The notes under the pieces: model-generated
Database searches by the model: none
Seen by the model: only the letters and a program-made list of their open reading frames with translations
Told to the model about the DNA's origin: nothing
Assembly (NCBI RefSeq): GCF_001307315.1
Contig: NZ_LGUC01000001.1
Location: 620,001-684,000, forward strand
Length of the DNA stretch: 64,000 bases
Source: Halolamina pelagica
GTDB taxonomy: Archaea; Halobacteriota; Halobacteria; Halobacteriales; Haloferacaceae
Reading direction: 5' to 3'
Part shown: positions 45,572-54,440 of the stretch, in pieces
Layout of the letters: the number at the start of each line of letters is the position of its first letter
How positions within the stretch are numbered: position 1 is the first letter of the stretch
Translations under genes and position numbers: made by a program

Positions 45572-45637
45572 GGCGGCTCGGCGCGCGTCGACGCCCCGAC
45601 CGTCACCGATTTGCCGCCCGGGCCGTTGGCTCCGGTC

Positions 45638-46360
45638 ATGAGTCAGCCCGCACAGGCCTCCGCGATGGGGGCGAAAGCCCTCCGGACGTTCCAGGCGATC
45701 GTGCTGTTCGTCGCGGCCATCGTCGGCGGCAGCGTCGGCATCTCGCTGTGGGCCGGTGCCGCGCCGGCGCTGGGCGTCGCCGAGGGGACGACCGCGTTCG
45801 AGCTCGCCAACACCGTCGCGCAGTTCGCGGGGTTGGTGGCGCCGGTCGGGCTGTTCGTCGCCGCCGCGGGCGACCGCGAGTTGCTCTCGTGGGGCCGTCC
45901 CGACGGGCGCCAGGTGGCGATCGCGGTGGGTGCCGTCGTCGTGCTGTACCTCGGCCAGATCGCGCTGATCAGCGCGTTCTCGCTGATCGACGTGGCCCCC
46001 TCACAGAACCCCGCGGTCGACCCGTCGGGGCGGCAGGCGACGTACTTCCTGCTGATGATCCCCGTCTCCCTGTTGGTGGTCGGGCCCGCGGAGGAGCTCC
46101 TCGTACGCGGCGGGATCCAGGGACTGCTGAAGCGGGCGTGGGGGCCGTGGCCCGGCATCGTCGGCGCGAGCGCGCTGTTCGGGTCGCTGCACTACATCGG
46201 GTCGGGGAGCAGCGCGCTCGCGTACGTGGTGTTCTCGTTCCTCCTCGGCATCCTGCTGGGGTATCTGTACGAGCGGACCGGGAACCTGATCGTCCCAGCC
46301 GTCGCTCACGGCGGCTACAACGCGGTGATCTACGCGATCCAGTACGGCCAGGTGGCGTAA
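45638..46360 (+). CDS. CPBP family intramembrane metalloprotease
   Basis: A 240-residue membrane protein with about seven helices. The CPBP (Rce1-like) motifs are present: EELLVRGGIQ, FGSLHYI and a final HGGYNAVIY. ATG 45638 is chosen; an upstream in-frame ATG at 45611 adds residues not expected in the family. Some members process bacteriocins or prenylated proteins; the substrate here is unknown. The frame is intact. Confidence 0.87.
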   Translation: MSQPAQASAMGAKALRTFQAIVLFVAAIVGGSVGISLWAGAAPALGVAEGTTAFELANTVAQFAGLVAPVGLFVAAAGDRELLSWGRPDGRQVAIAVGAVVVLYLGQIALISAFSLIDVAPSQNPAVDPSGRQATYFLLMIPVSLLVVGPAEELLVRGGIQGLLKRAWGPWPGIVGASALFGSLHYIGSGSSALAYVVFSFLLGILLGYLYERTGNLIVPAVAHGGYNAVIYAIQYGQVA

Positions 46361-46384
46361 CTCCGGCGCCGACAGTCGTGAGAA

Positions 46385-46843
46385 TCAGGCGGGGTTCTTC
46401 CGCGAGAGGTCGCTGCCACAGATCGGACAGCGCTCGCGGTCCTCGTCGAACTCGCGGCCACAGCCCGCACACTGGAACTTCCAGTCGCGCTCCTCTTCGA
46501 TCCCCTCGCGGGCGATCACCTGTACGTCGATGTCGAGCTTCTCGGCGACGTTCTGCATCGCGTAGTCGTCGGTGACGAGCGTCGCATCGAGTTCGAACGC
46601 GGTCGCGAGCAGGCGCGTGTCGGTCTCGGAGAGCTCCTCGGCGTCGCCCGTCTCGCCGGCGGCCCGGCGCACGCGGTCGACGGTCTCGTCGGCGGGGAGG
46701 TGGAGCTCCATCCCCGCGCCCTCCATCGCGTCGAAGCGGTACTCGTTGCCGCCCTCGAGCTCCTCTTTGACGAGCGGGATCGAGACCTGCTCGTCGTCGG
46801 TGTGGTACTCGTGGATGAACGCCGAGGTGTCGAGGACCTGCAT
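46385..46843 (-). CDS. nob1: NOB1 family endonuclease (PIN domain and zinc ribbon)
   Basis: A 152-residue protein. The PIN domain has the acidic residues LDTSAFIHE, SETDTRLLATA and LVTDDYAMQNVA. A zinc ribbon follows (CAGCGREFDEDRERCPICG). Archaeal Nob1 cuts the 3' end of 16S rRNA precursor. ATG 46843 abuts the stop of the PRC-barrel gene, so the two form an operon, a context shared with other haloarchaea as far as I recall. Intact. Confidence 0.93.
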   Translation of the reverse strand: MQVLDTSAFIHEYHTDDEQVSIPLVKEELEGGNEYRFDAMEGAGMELHLPADETVDRVRRAAGETGDAEELSETDTRLLATAFELDATLVTDDYAMQNVAEKLDIDVQVIAREGIEEERDWKFQCAGCGREFDEDRERCPICGSDLSRKNPA

Positions 46844-47088
46844 CTATCGCTGGACGACGATGTAGTCCTTCACGGCCTGCACCCGGGAGACGGGAACCCG
46901 GAACCGACCGCCCTCGTCGCGCTCGAAGTTGATCTTCCCACGGGGGTGTCCTCGTTGGGCGAAACCAACAGGTCGTGGAGTTCGCCGGTCTTGAGGTCCA
47001 TCGTGATGTTGTACAGCATTCCCAGCTCGGTGCCGTCCGAGCCCATGACTGCTTTCCCCGAGAGGTTCTCGGCGAGTATGTCGGCCAT
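46844..47088 (-). CDS. PRC-barrel domain protein beside nob1, one frameshift
   Basis: About 81 residues when repaired, starting MADILAENLSGKAVMGSDGTE. The PRC-barrel core is LGMLYNITMDLKTGELHDLLV. The frame breaks at plus-strand C 46937-46939; one extra base gives VGKINFERDEGGRFRVP and ends VKDYIVVQR at a TAG directly before the nob1 ATG. PRC-barrels beside Nob1 suggest a role in rRNA processing (RimM also carries this fold). Divergent from infB. Confidence 0.83.
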
Positions 47089-47238
47089 ACGGCCCAACAC
47101 AGGCCGTGGCGTGATAAACGCCACGGGGGCGCTATCGTCGTCGCCGGGATCGGGCCGTCTCACGCGGCGGAGAGTCGAAACAGGTAACTGGCGCCCGCGA
47201 CTCGCTGAAACCAAGAGACGTTCTCTCGGTGATTTTCG

Positions 47239-49050
47239 ATGCCTGACGCCAACAACGACGACGCCAGCGCCGACCCCGGTTCGCTCCGCACACCCATCGT
47301 TGCCGTGCTCGGTCACGTCGACCACGGGAAGACGAGCCTGCTCGACAAGATCCGCGGCTCGGCCGTCAGCGAGGGCGAAGCCGGCGCCATCACGCAGCAC
47401 ATCGGCGCCACCGCGGTCCCGCTGGACACGGTGTCGTCGATGGCCGGCGAGCTCGTGATGGCCGACGACTTCGACCTGCCGGGGCTGCTGTTCATCGACA
47501 CGCCCGGCCACCACTCCTTCTCGACGCTACGGGCCCGCGGGGGCGCGCTCGCGGACATCGCGGTCCTCGTCGTCGACGTGAACGACGGCTTCCAGCCCCA
47601 GACGAAGGAGGCGCTGGACATCCTCCAGCGCACGGGGACGCCGTTCGTCGTCGCGGCGAACAAGATCGATACCACGCCGGGCTGGAACCCCAACCCCAAA
47701 GCGCCGGTCCAGGAGACGTACGAGGCTCAGACCGACCGCGCCCGGCAGCGACTGGACGAGAACCTCTACGAGATCATCGGCCAGCTCTCGGATTCGGGGT
47801 TCTCAGCGGATCTCTACTGGCGCGTCCAGAACTTCCAGAACAACATCGGCGTCGTCCCGATCTCGGCGATGACCGGCGAGGGCGTCCCGGACCTGCTCGC
47901 GGTGCTGATGGGGCTCTCCCAGCGCTACATGAAAGAGGAGATGGAGATCGACCTGACAGGCCCCGGGAAGGGGACCGTCCTCGAAGTGAAAGACGAGAAG
48001 GGGTTCGGTGCCACACTGGACGTGGTGCTGTACGACGGCACCGTCGAGGAGGGCGACCGGATCGTCGTCGGCGGCGTCGAGGGGCCGATCGTCACGGAGG
48101 TCCGCGCGCTCCTGCGCCCGCGGGCGCTCTCGGAGATCCGGACGGAGGCGGAGTTCGAGCGCCTCGACTCCGTCCAGGCCGCCTCCGGCGTGAAGCTCGC
48201 GGCGCCGGACCTCGACGACGCGATGGCCGGCGCGCCGGTCCGTGTGGTCCGGGGCCGGCATCTGGAGAAAGTTATCGACGAGGTCGAGGCGGAGCTCTCC
48301 GAGATCGAGGTCGACACGGAGGACGAGGGCGTCGTCGTCAAAGCCGACACACTGGGGAGTCTGGAGGCGATGGCCAACGCGCTCCGGGAGGCGGAGATCC
48401 CCATCCTCCGCGCCGAAGTCGGCGACGTGGCGCCGCGTGACGTGGCGGTCGCAAGCACCGCGAACGAGGACGAGCACCGCGTGATCCTCGGCTTCAACGT
48501 CGACACCCTCCCCGACGCCGAGCGCGAACTCGACCAGCAGGGCGTGAAGCTGTTCGGCGACGACGTGATCTACCAACTAGTCGAGGACTACGAATCGTTC
48601 ATCGAGGAGCGCGAGCGCGAGCAGCAGGAGACCGTGCTGGACAAGATCCACCGCCCGGCGCGCTTCCGCATCCTGCAGGACCACACGTTCCGGCAGAACA
48701 ACCCCGCGGTCGTCGGCGTCGAGATCCTCGCCGGCACGATCGAGAACAACCGCCGGGTCGCGAAGTTCGAGAACGGCGAGTCGACCCGCGTGGGCGAACT
48801 TTCCGGGATGCAGGAGCAGGGCGAGGACGTCGACAAAGCCCGCGCCGGCAGCCGGGTCAGCGTCGCCATCGACGGCCCGACGGTGGGCCGGGACATCGAG
48901 GAGGGCGACGAACTCTGGATCGACCTCCCCGAGAAACACGCGAAGATCCTGGAGCAGGAGTTGAAAGAGGAGATTCCCGCGGACGAGCGCGAGGCGCTGA
49001 ACGCGTATCTGGAGAAGATGCGGAAGCGCGATCCGTTCTGGGGGAAGTGA
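47239..49050 (+). CDS. infB: Translation initiation factor IF-2 (aIF5B)
   Basis: An intact 603-residue GTPase that promotes subunit joining. G1 GHVDHGKTS, G3 DTPGHHSF, G4 NKID and G5-region ISAMTGEG are visible. Domains II-IV follow, with VLEVKDEKGFGATLDVVLYDG and a C-terminal VGVEILAGTIENNRRV. It is the short archaeal type without the long bacterial N-terminus. ATG 47239 begins MPDANNDDASADPGSL. The downstream gap is AT-richer. Confidence 0.96.
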   Translation: MPDANNDDASADPGSLRTPIVAVLGHVDHGKTSLLDKIRGSAVSEGEAGAITQHIGATAVPLDTVSSMAGELVMADDFDLPGLLFIDTPGHHSFSTLRARGGALADIAVLVVDVNDGFQPQTKEALDILQRTGTPFVVAANKIDTTPGWNPNPKAPVQETYEAQTDRARQRLDENLYEIIGQLSDSGFSADLYWRVQNFQNNIGVVPISAMTGEGVPDLLAVLMGLSQRYMKEEMEIDLTGPGKGTVLEVKDEKGFGATLDVVLYDGTVEEGDRIVVGGVEGPIVTEVRALLRPRALSEIRTEAEFERLDSVQAASGVKLAAPDLDDAMAGAPVRVVRGRHLEKVIDEVEAELSEIEVDTEDEGVVVKADTLGSLEAMANALREAEIPILRAEVGDVAPRDVAVASTANEDEHRVILGFNVDTLPDAERELDQQGVKLFGDDVIYQLVEDYESFIEEREREQQETVLDKIHRPARFRILQDHTFRQNNPAVVGVEILAGTIENNRRVAKFENGESTRVGELSGMQEQGEDVDKARAGSRVSVAIDGPTVGRDIEEGDELWIDLPEKHAKILEQELKEEIPADEREALNAYLEKMRKRDPFWGK

Positions 49051-49058
49051 CGCTCACC

Positions 49059-49080
49059 GGTTCTGTTGCGTTGTTTGGCC
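49059..49080 (+). mobile_element. Possible IS6-type terminal repeat remnant
   Basis: GGTTCTGTTGCGTTGTTTGG begins 8 bp after the infB stop. It resembles the terminal repeats of IS6-family elements (pattern GGTTCTGTTGCAAA-like) as I remember them. No transposase and no matching opposite end were found, so this is at most a remnant. The following 100 bp contain no gene. Confidence 0.2.
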
Positions 49081-49181
49081 AGTGGTCGGTATGTTGTGGT
49101 TTGGTGAGTACAGACAGTACATGTGGAGCCGCCTTACCTCTCTCCCGGTAAATCCATTTGATCCTTCTTCCGTCATTGTTA

Positions 49182-49883
49182 CTACAATATAGTGGATACG
49201 TCGGCTAGCGAATCCAACTGGAACGTCGGTGTTGGATCGGGAGTGCCTGGAAGAGATTCATGGGGTCGGAGATGGGGAACCCACGCTGACTGAAGACCTG
49301 CTGTATGCGCCCCGACGACATCGGTGCTGTGGTCGTCTCCAATATGAATCACCTCCTCTGCGGATGCCGAAAGTTTGGCAACTGCCTCTCGAAACGGCTC
49401 ACTAGCGGGTTTGGGATTAATCCCCTGAGTCGGATCGCAGAACACTCTGACATCAAACATATCCTTGATGCCGAGTGTTTCAAGTTTCTCCTGCTGGGTT
49501 TTCTGTCCGCCATTCGTGATGAGCCCTATCTCGTAATGTCGACGAGCGTAATCGAGAGCGTCTTCCGCCGCCGGGCGAAAACTCACATCGGTTTCATCAA
49601 CGACATCCGTCGTGATCTCACCCAACTCTCTGAGCACTGCTGTATCCACATCTGGACTGGTCGGTAAATTGGATACTGTCGCACGATAGAGATTCGTGTA
49701 AAACTCTGCATCGCTTTCTGCCGTTTCGATTTCGGCTGAATCGACTGCTCGGATGTCGGCTGGCGTGAAAATCGGGTCAATTCCTGCTGATTCGAAAACC
49801 TCCTGATGGATGTCGTTATCGGACTGATTTGCCACACACAGCGTACTGTCCAAGTCGAAACAGACGGCGGCAATATCCGACAT
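49182..49883 (-). CDS. HAD family hydrolase, AT-richer than its neighbours
   Basis: An intact 233-residue haloacid dehalogenase-type phosphatase. Motif I is CFDLDSTLC (Asp10, Asp12), motif II GLITNGGQKTQQEKL, and motifs III/IV HIGDDHSTDVVGAHTAG. A helical cap of about 90 residues lies after motif I. Substrate unknown. ATG 49883. Codon use is clearly less GC-biased than in infB or the DUF2298 gene, and Asn, Thr and Gln are common, so recent transfer is likely. A possible IS end lies on its 3' side. Confidence 0.85.
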   Translation of the reverse strand: MSDIAAVCFDLDSTLCVANQSDNDIHQEVFESAGIDPIFTPADIRAVDSAEIETAESDAEFYTNLYRATVSNLPTSPDVDTAVLRELGEITTDVVDETDVSFRPAAEDALDYARRHYEIGLITNGGQKTQQEKLETLGIKDMFDVRVFCDPTQGINPKPASEPFREAVAKLSASAEEVIHIGDDHSTDVVGAHTAGLQSAWVPHLRPHESLPGTPDPTPTFQLDSLADVSTIL

Positions 49884-50158
49884 TTTGGTCGAATATTCGT
49901 CAACTTCTCTTAATGCTCTCGGTTCTCTCGAAAACGGGTGGGCAATGTTCGCAACGTAATCACTCCCAACCCCACTTACCGGCTGTTTCAGCAAAAGTCG
50001 CCCCGAACGAAGAGTGTCCAACAGGGCCAGCACACCCGCATGCGTTCACAACCGTCCAGCTTTTCGACCGCCGAGCCAGCAACCGCCGATAGCCTTCACA
50101 CCGAGCGGTTGCTCCCAACTCCGAAAAACGAACCGCAGAACCGCAATAACCGTTCCTG
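49884..50158. other. AT-richer intergenic stretch without a gene
   Basis: This 275-bp region shares the lower GC of the HAD gene. It should hold the HAD promoter (ATATTCGTCAAC near 49890 is AT-rich). I see no tRNA, hairpin terminator or coding frame with haloarchaeal codon bias. Confidence 0.4.
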
Positions 50159-50531
50159 CTACCGAGCGACCGGAACCGGATCGTCGCCCATCGCGTACAT
50201 CACCTGCGCCGCGGCGCTCGCCGCCAGCCCCTTCGCCACCTCGTCGCGGTCGGCGTCGTCGAGCCCCGCCTCGATGTCGTCGGCGTCGGGCTGGAACCCC
50301 GCGCTCACGGGGTGACCCGCCGGCGGGCGGACAGCCACGGTGGCCTCCGGCCCGTTCGAGCCGTAGGTGAGTTCCGAGCCGACGACGTACCCCTCGGGGA
50401 GGTACGACTCCGTGCGGGAGACGATCCCCGCGACGGCGCGCCGCAGCCCCGCTTCTCGTCCGGCGAGAGTTCAACGTTGTTCGACGACCCCCCATGATTC
50501 CGGGGGCCCCGGCGTAATCAGTCCCGTTCAT
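50159..50531 (-). CDS. DUF5811-like haloarchaeal protein, two frameshifts
   Basis: About 124 residues when repaired. It starts MNGTDYAGAPGIMGG, breaks at plus-strand C 50488-50493, continues SSNNVELSPDEKRG, breaks again at C 50447-50450, and continues LRRAVAGIVSRTESYLPEGY to a stop at 50159-50161. Later segments are YGSNGPEATVAVRPPAGHPVSAG and EVAKGLAASAAAQVMYA. I recall this pattern as DUF5811. Read literally it would be missed. Function unknown. Confidence 0.68.
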
Positions 50532-50564
50532 GTCGTCGGTGTTTGGCGGTATCCACTGATAAAG

Positions 50565-52976
50565 TCACCGGCGGTGGAACGCCCGCGAGTCGGGCGACCG
50601 CGTCGACGCCGCGCCGTCGTCGTCCGGCAGTTCGGACCGGTCGACCTCGTAGATCGTCACTGCGTCCTCCTGGAACGCGACGGAGAACGCCTCGCGGTCG
50701 AACGAGCGCATGGCGTCGCCGTACAGCTCCTTCTCGTTCGGCCCGACGTACACGTAGGTCACGTCGTACCGATCCAGCAGCGCCGCGGCCTCTTCCCAGT
50801 CGCCGGCGTAGATCGTGTCGACGTGGCCGACCCGGCGTTCGTAGGCGTCCATCCCCCGGTACTCGGCCTGGTGGTCCCAGCCGACGACGGTCGGGAGCCC
50901 CGAGAACGTCGACGCCGGGCTCGTCCAGCCGTACGACCCGCCCGGCACTTCGACGATCGTCGGCCGGCCCTGTCGGTCCGCGAGCCACTGCAGCGCCTCG
51001 TACTCGTTGGCGTGGAAGTTCTGGACGGCTTTCGTCCCGTCGAGCGAGGGGTCGTAGTGCCCGCCCTCGACGGGGCCGCCGACCTCCGCGGCGAACATCA
51101 TCACCGGGAACACGGCGGTGGTGAGGAGGATGCCGACGACCAACGCGACCGTGAGCGCCGAGGTGAGCGCGGCCTTGGTGTCCGGCGACGGCTCCGCGTC
51201 GGCGCCCAGCGACTCGATCCCTGCGGCGAGTCGGCCGCCGTGCCGGTGGAGTAGGCCGACCGACGCGGCGGCCGCGCCGGCGGCGCCGAGCGTCCACGCC
51301 TGCACGCCGACTTTCAGCGACGTGTTCCAGCGCGGGTTGTCGATCAGCGGGAGGCGCGCGTGGGCCAGTTCGAGCGCGGCCAGCAGCCCCGCGCCGGCGA
51401 CCAGTAGCACCATCCCGAAGCCGGCCCGCCCCGACCGCACGAGCAGCCAGCCGGCGACGATCAGCGTCCCCAGCAGCGCTAGCACGGCGGCGTTCTCGAC
51501 GACCAGCGCGGCCCCGACCGCGCCGAGGCCGAGCACGCCAGCCGCGCCGAGCCACGGCGCCGGGAGGTCGTCGACGGCCGGCCAGCCACGGGTCGCGACG
51601 GCGGCGGCGAAGGCGGTCATCAGCGCGCCGTACATCACGAGGAACGCGGGCAGCGGGCTCCGTGGCGGGAAGAAGCCGATCCCCTCGTTGCTCGGCACGT
51701 GGCCGAAGATCAGGAACGGGGAGGCGATCGCGATCCCGATCAACAGCACGATGGCGCCGGCGACCGCCGCCAGCACGACCCGCCAGAGCTCGTGGGCGAG
51801 CCACTCTCCACGAGTCTCGGCGGCGGAGGCTGGTCGCAGGCGATCGGCCAGCGTCTCCGGCAGCAGCGTCGCCGGGTGGGCGTCGGCGGCGCCGACGGTG
51901 AGCGCGGCCACCCCCGCGGCGGTCGGGAGTGACCACGTGTTCATGAAGCCGAACAGCCCGGCGACGGCGCCGAGCCCGCCGAAGACGAGCACGCGGCGCC
52001 GCGTTCGCTCCGCTTCCGGGGTCGCGTAGTACGCCAGCGCCAGCGCGCCCGCGAAGAGCACGTAGGGGTTCGCGAACGTGTGGCCGTGGAGGTCTGCCTT
52101 GACGAAGGAGTACAGCGGCACCTCCTGGATCGTCCCCGGGATCACGTAGCGCGTGTACCACCAGCCCCAGTCGAGGGGCTGGGAGAGGTTCTCGACGGTC
52201 GAGGGGAGGTCGCCGCCCTCGAAGCGCTGGGCGACGAAGCCGAAGGCGGCCTGTTCGACGACACCCCGGACCGACCCGGGGAGGTACGGCGTGGCGAGTC
52301 GGACGGCCGTCGTCGCCGCGCCGCCGACTGCGACGAAGAAGGCGCCCACGACGCCGCCGATTCGCGGGGCGTACCCCCGACGCTGGACCACGGCGCTGCC
52401 GACGCCGTAGGCGACGACGAACAGCATGCCGTAGAACGTCGCGATGCCGAGGTTGAAGCCGTAGCGCATCGCCGTCCCCGTCAGCATCGCGAGGCTGGCG
52501 ACCTGGAGTTGCGTGCCGTAGTAGTACCGCAGCGGCTTGCCGGCGAACCACATGTCCTCCGGCGGGAGGCTCTCGGCGCGTTCGAGCGTGTTCACCAGCG
52601 CGAAGTGGAGGAACTGCTCGCCGGCCTGGGGCGTGATCGCGGGGTCGGACGCCCGGAACGCGAGCATGATCAGGAAGCCGACGACGAACACGCCGTACAT
52701 CGCCGCCACCGACCGCCAGTCTGGCCGAGCACCCACTCGGTGGGCGAGAACGGTGCCGGCGAGCACGAGTCCGATGCCGAGCAGTAGCGTGTGGAGCCCG
52801 AACGTCAGTTGGCCGATCCAGAAGACGGCGATCGCGAAGGGGACCAGCGCAGTCGGGAGCGCGAACGCGGCGCCGTTTCGGGGGAGATGTCGGAACAGCG
52901 CGGCGGCGATCGGCGCGCCGACGGCGGTGAACGCCGCGGCCACGAGGAGGTACGCGAGGACGGGGATCCACTCCAT
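50565..52976 (-). CDS. DUF2298 domain membrane protein
   Basis: An intact 803-residue protein with about 15 membrane helices and a soluble C-terminal part. Family segments: PPEDMWFAGKPLRYYYGTQLQ, ADLHGHTFANPYVLFAGAL, FGFMNTWSLPT, and VGWDHQAEYRGMDAYERRV with TYVYVGPNEKELYG. It looks like a GT-C-fold glycosyltransferase-like protein, as does the Agl23-like protein at 13653. A role in surface glycan or lipid-linked sugar transfer is inferred. ATG 52976 begins MEWIPVLAYLLV. Confidence 0.82.
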   Translation of the reverse strand: MEWIPVLAYLLVAAAFTAVGAPIAAALFRHLPRNGAAFALPTALVPFAIAVFWIGQLTFGLHTLLLGIGLVLAGTVLAHRVGARPDWRSVAAMYGVFVVGFLIMLAFRASDPAITPQAGEQFLHFALVNTLERAESLPPEDMWFAGKPLRYYYGTQLQVASLAMLTGTAMRYGFNLGIATFYGMLFVVAYGVGSAVVQRRGYAPRIGGVVGAFFVAVGGAATTAVRLATPYLPGSVRGVVEQAAFGFVAQRFEGGDLPSTVENLSQPLDWGWWYTRYVIPGTIQEVPLYSFVKADLHGHTFANPYVLFAGALALAYYATPEAERTRRRVLVFGGLGAVAGLFGFMNTWSLPTAAGVAALTVGAADAHPATLLPETLADRLRPASAAETRGEWLAHELWRVVLAAVAGAIVLLIGIAIASPFLIFGHVPSNEGIGFFPPRSPLPAFLVMYGALMTAFAAAVATRGWPAVDDLPAPWLGAAGVLGLGAVGAALVVENAAVLALLGTLIVAGWLLVRSGRAGFGMVLLVAGAGLLAALELAHARLPLIDNPRWNTSLKVGVQAWTLGAAGAAAASVGLLHRHGGRLAAGIESLGADAEPSPDTKAALTSALTVALVVGILLTTAVFPVMMFAAEVGGPVEGGHYDPSLDGTKAVQNFHANEYEALQWLADRQGRPTIVEVPGGSYGWTSPASTFSGLPTVVGWDHQAEYRGMDAYERRVGHVDTIYAGDWEEAAALLDRYDVTYVYVGPNEKELYGDAMRSFDREAFSVAFQEDAVTIYEVDRSELPDDDGAASTRSPDSRAFHRR

Positions 52977-53047
52977 GGGGTAGCCCTACGGGCCAACCGT
53001 TTTCACCTTTCTGGGACGCGACGGTAGCCGAGCGGCTGGGAGACCGC

Positions 53048-53521
53048 CTAACAGATCGGCTCGCTCTCGCCGTAGGCCGCCAGCACGACGACGCAGGTGT
53101 GCTCGCCGGGGGCAGCCTCGGCGCGCTCGACCAGCGTCTCCTCGTGGTCGAACGACCAGTCCCGGAGCGCCCGCCCGGCGTCGAGGCCGGTCTCGAGGCG
53201 GGCTTGTACGTCGGATTCGGACTCGGCGTCGGCCTCGTAGAACAGGCCCGGCCCCGGGCCGGTCGTCCAGCCGATCCCGGCGGCGACGGTCTCGGGGCCG
53301 ACGGCGCTGGCTTTCGCCTGCACGACGTTGAGCCGGTTGCCTGCGGGGCCGAGGTCGGGGGCGTCGTCGACCTGAACGACCTCGGCGTCGGCGGGGACGA
53401 CCGAGGAGACCGGGACGAGGTTGTAGTTGTGGAGGTTCGCGTCGGCGAGGGCGGCGTCGTAGGCGGCCTTCTCGGTGGGCGCGGTACCGGTACCGCCGAC
53501 GACGTGGATGGTACTGCTCAC
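53048..53521 (-). CDS. pdaD: Pyruvoyl-dependent arginine decarboxylase
   Basis: An intact 157-residue enzyme that makes agmatine from arginine. The self-cleavage site is the Ser-Ser pair in NLVPVSSVVPADAEV, which yields the pyruvoyl group. Other segments: GTGTAPTEKAAYDAAL and IGWTTGPGPGLFYEADAE. Agmatine feeds spermidine-like polyamine or agmatidine synthesis, the former needed by deoxyhypusine synthase (6065-7173). ATG 53521. Confidence 0.9.
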   Translation of the reverse strand: MSSTIHVVGGTGTAPTEKAAYDAALADANLHNYNLVPVSSVVPADAEVVQVDDAPDLGPAGNRLNVVQAKASAVGPETVAAGIGWTTGPGPGLFYEADAESESDVQARLETGLDAGRALRDWSFDHEETLVERAEAAPGEHTCVVVLAAYGESEPIC

Positions 53522-53570
53522 GGACGAACGCGGCGCCGGGTAGAGAAAGGGGCTACGGACTGGTTCTCCC

Positions 53571-54025
53571 CTACCAGGGGGCGTAGAACGCGATGGCGAC
53601 GACGACGATCACCAGCAGCGCCACGCCGGTCGCGACGACGTAGCCGAACAGCCCGACCGTCAGCGCGATCCGGCCGTCGTACTCGCCCTCGGTTTTCGGG
53701 TCCCAGACGCCGCGTGTCGGGAACACTACCGCGGCGGCGAGCCACCACAGCAGCGCGTTCCCGAGCGTGATGCCGGCGACCCACTTGAGCACGTCCTGCT
53801 GGAGGCTCCCCCGTGGAGCGCGACGGCGGCCATGATCGCCGCGTAGTGGGTGATGCCGAACGCCGCCGCGGCGACGAGGTAGTTCACGCCCAACGAACCG
53901 GTCGGCCACTGGCGACCCAGTCGGCGGACCGCAGTGGAGAGCAGCACCGGGAGGAGGGCGACGGCGTCGAACGCAGCCAGGGCCAGCAGCCCCAGCAGGA
54001 GGTCGGGGACGATTCCGGGGAGCAT
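53571..54025 (-). CDS. Four-helix membrane protein, unknown, one frameshift
   Basis: About 151 residues when repaired, starting MLPGIVPDLLLGLLALAAFDAV. Helices lie near residues 8-30, 48-68, 85-105 and 125-148. The frame breaks at plus-strand C 53808-53812; one extra base joins AAVALHGG to SLQQDVLKWVAGITLG. It belongs to a same-direction run with the next small membrane protein and PAN. Function unknown. Confidence 0.62.
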
Positions 54026-54077
54026 GCCCGGCGATGGTGTCGGTGCCGAGAAACGTTTTGTGGTGTGGACGGGGCGT

Positions 54078-54434
54078 TTAGCGGTCCTCGACCGTGCGCT
54101 CGTCCAGCGCGATCAGCAGGCTCGCGGCCGCGAGCACGCCGGCCATCGGGAGCACGAAGATCCACAGCGTCGCCTGCCAGAACCCCAGCAGTGCGAGCAG
54201 CAGCGCGCCGACGGCCGCGATCGACGCCCGCTGGAGCACGGCGCCGGCGGTCCCGAGCGTGGCCGCGCCGCCGAGTGCGAGAAACAGCGCCAGCCGCGCG
54301 GGGGTGTAGCCCGGCCGGTCCAGGTAGACGACGAGGACGCCGAGAAAGGCGAGCAGCGCTGCGGCCGCCAGCCCGCGGGCCGGCCGACTGCCCGTGATCG
54401 GCATCCCGCTGTCGTCCGGGCTCGACCGGCTCAT
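54078..54434 (-). CDS. Small membrane protein next to PAN, unknown
   Basis: A 118-residue protein with a polar N-terminus (MSRSSPDDSGMPITGSRP) and about four hydrophobic segments (GLAAAALLAFLGVLVVYL; LALFLALGGAATLG; AAVGALLLALLGFWQATLWI; AGVLAAASLLIAL). Its start lies 6 bp after the PAN stop, so it is likely co-transcribed with PAN. No family recognised. Confidence 0.6.
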   Translation of the reverse strand: MSRSSPDDSGMPITGSRPARGLAAAALLAFLGVLVVYLDRPGYTPARLALFLALGGAATLGTAGAVLQRASIAAVGALLLALLGFWQATLWIFVLPMAGVLAAASLLIALDERTVEDR

Positions 54435-54440
54435 CCGCCG

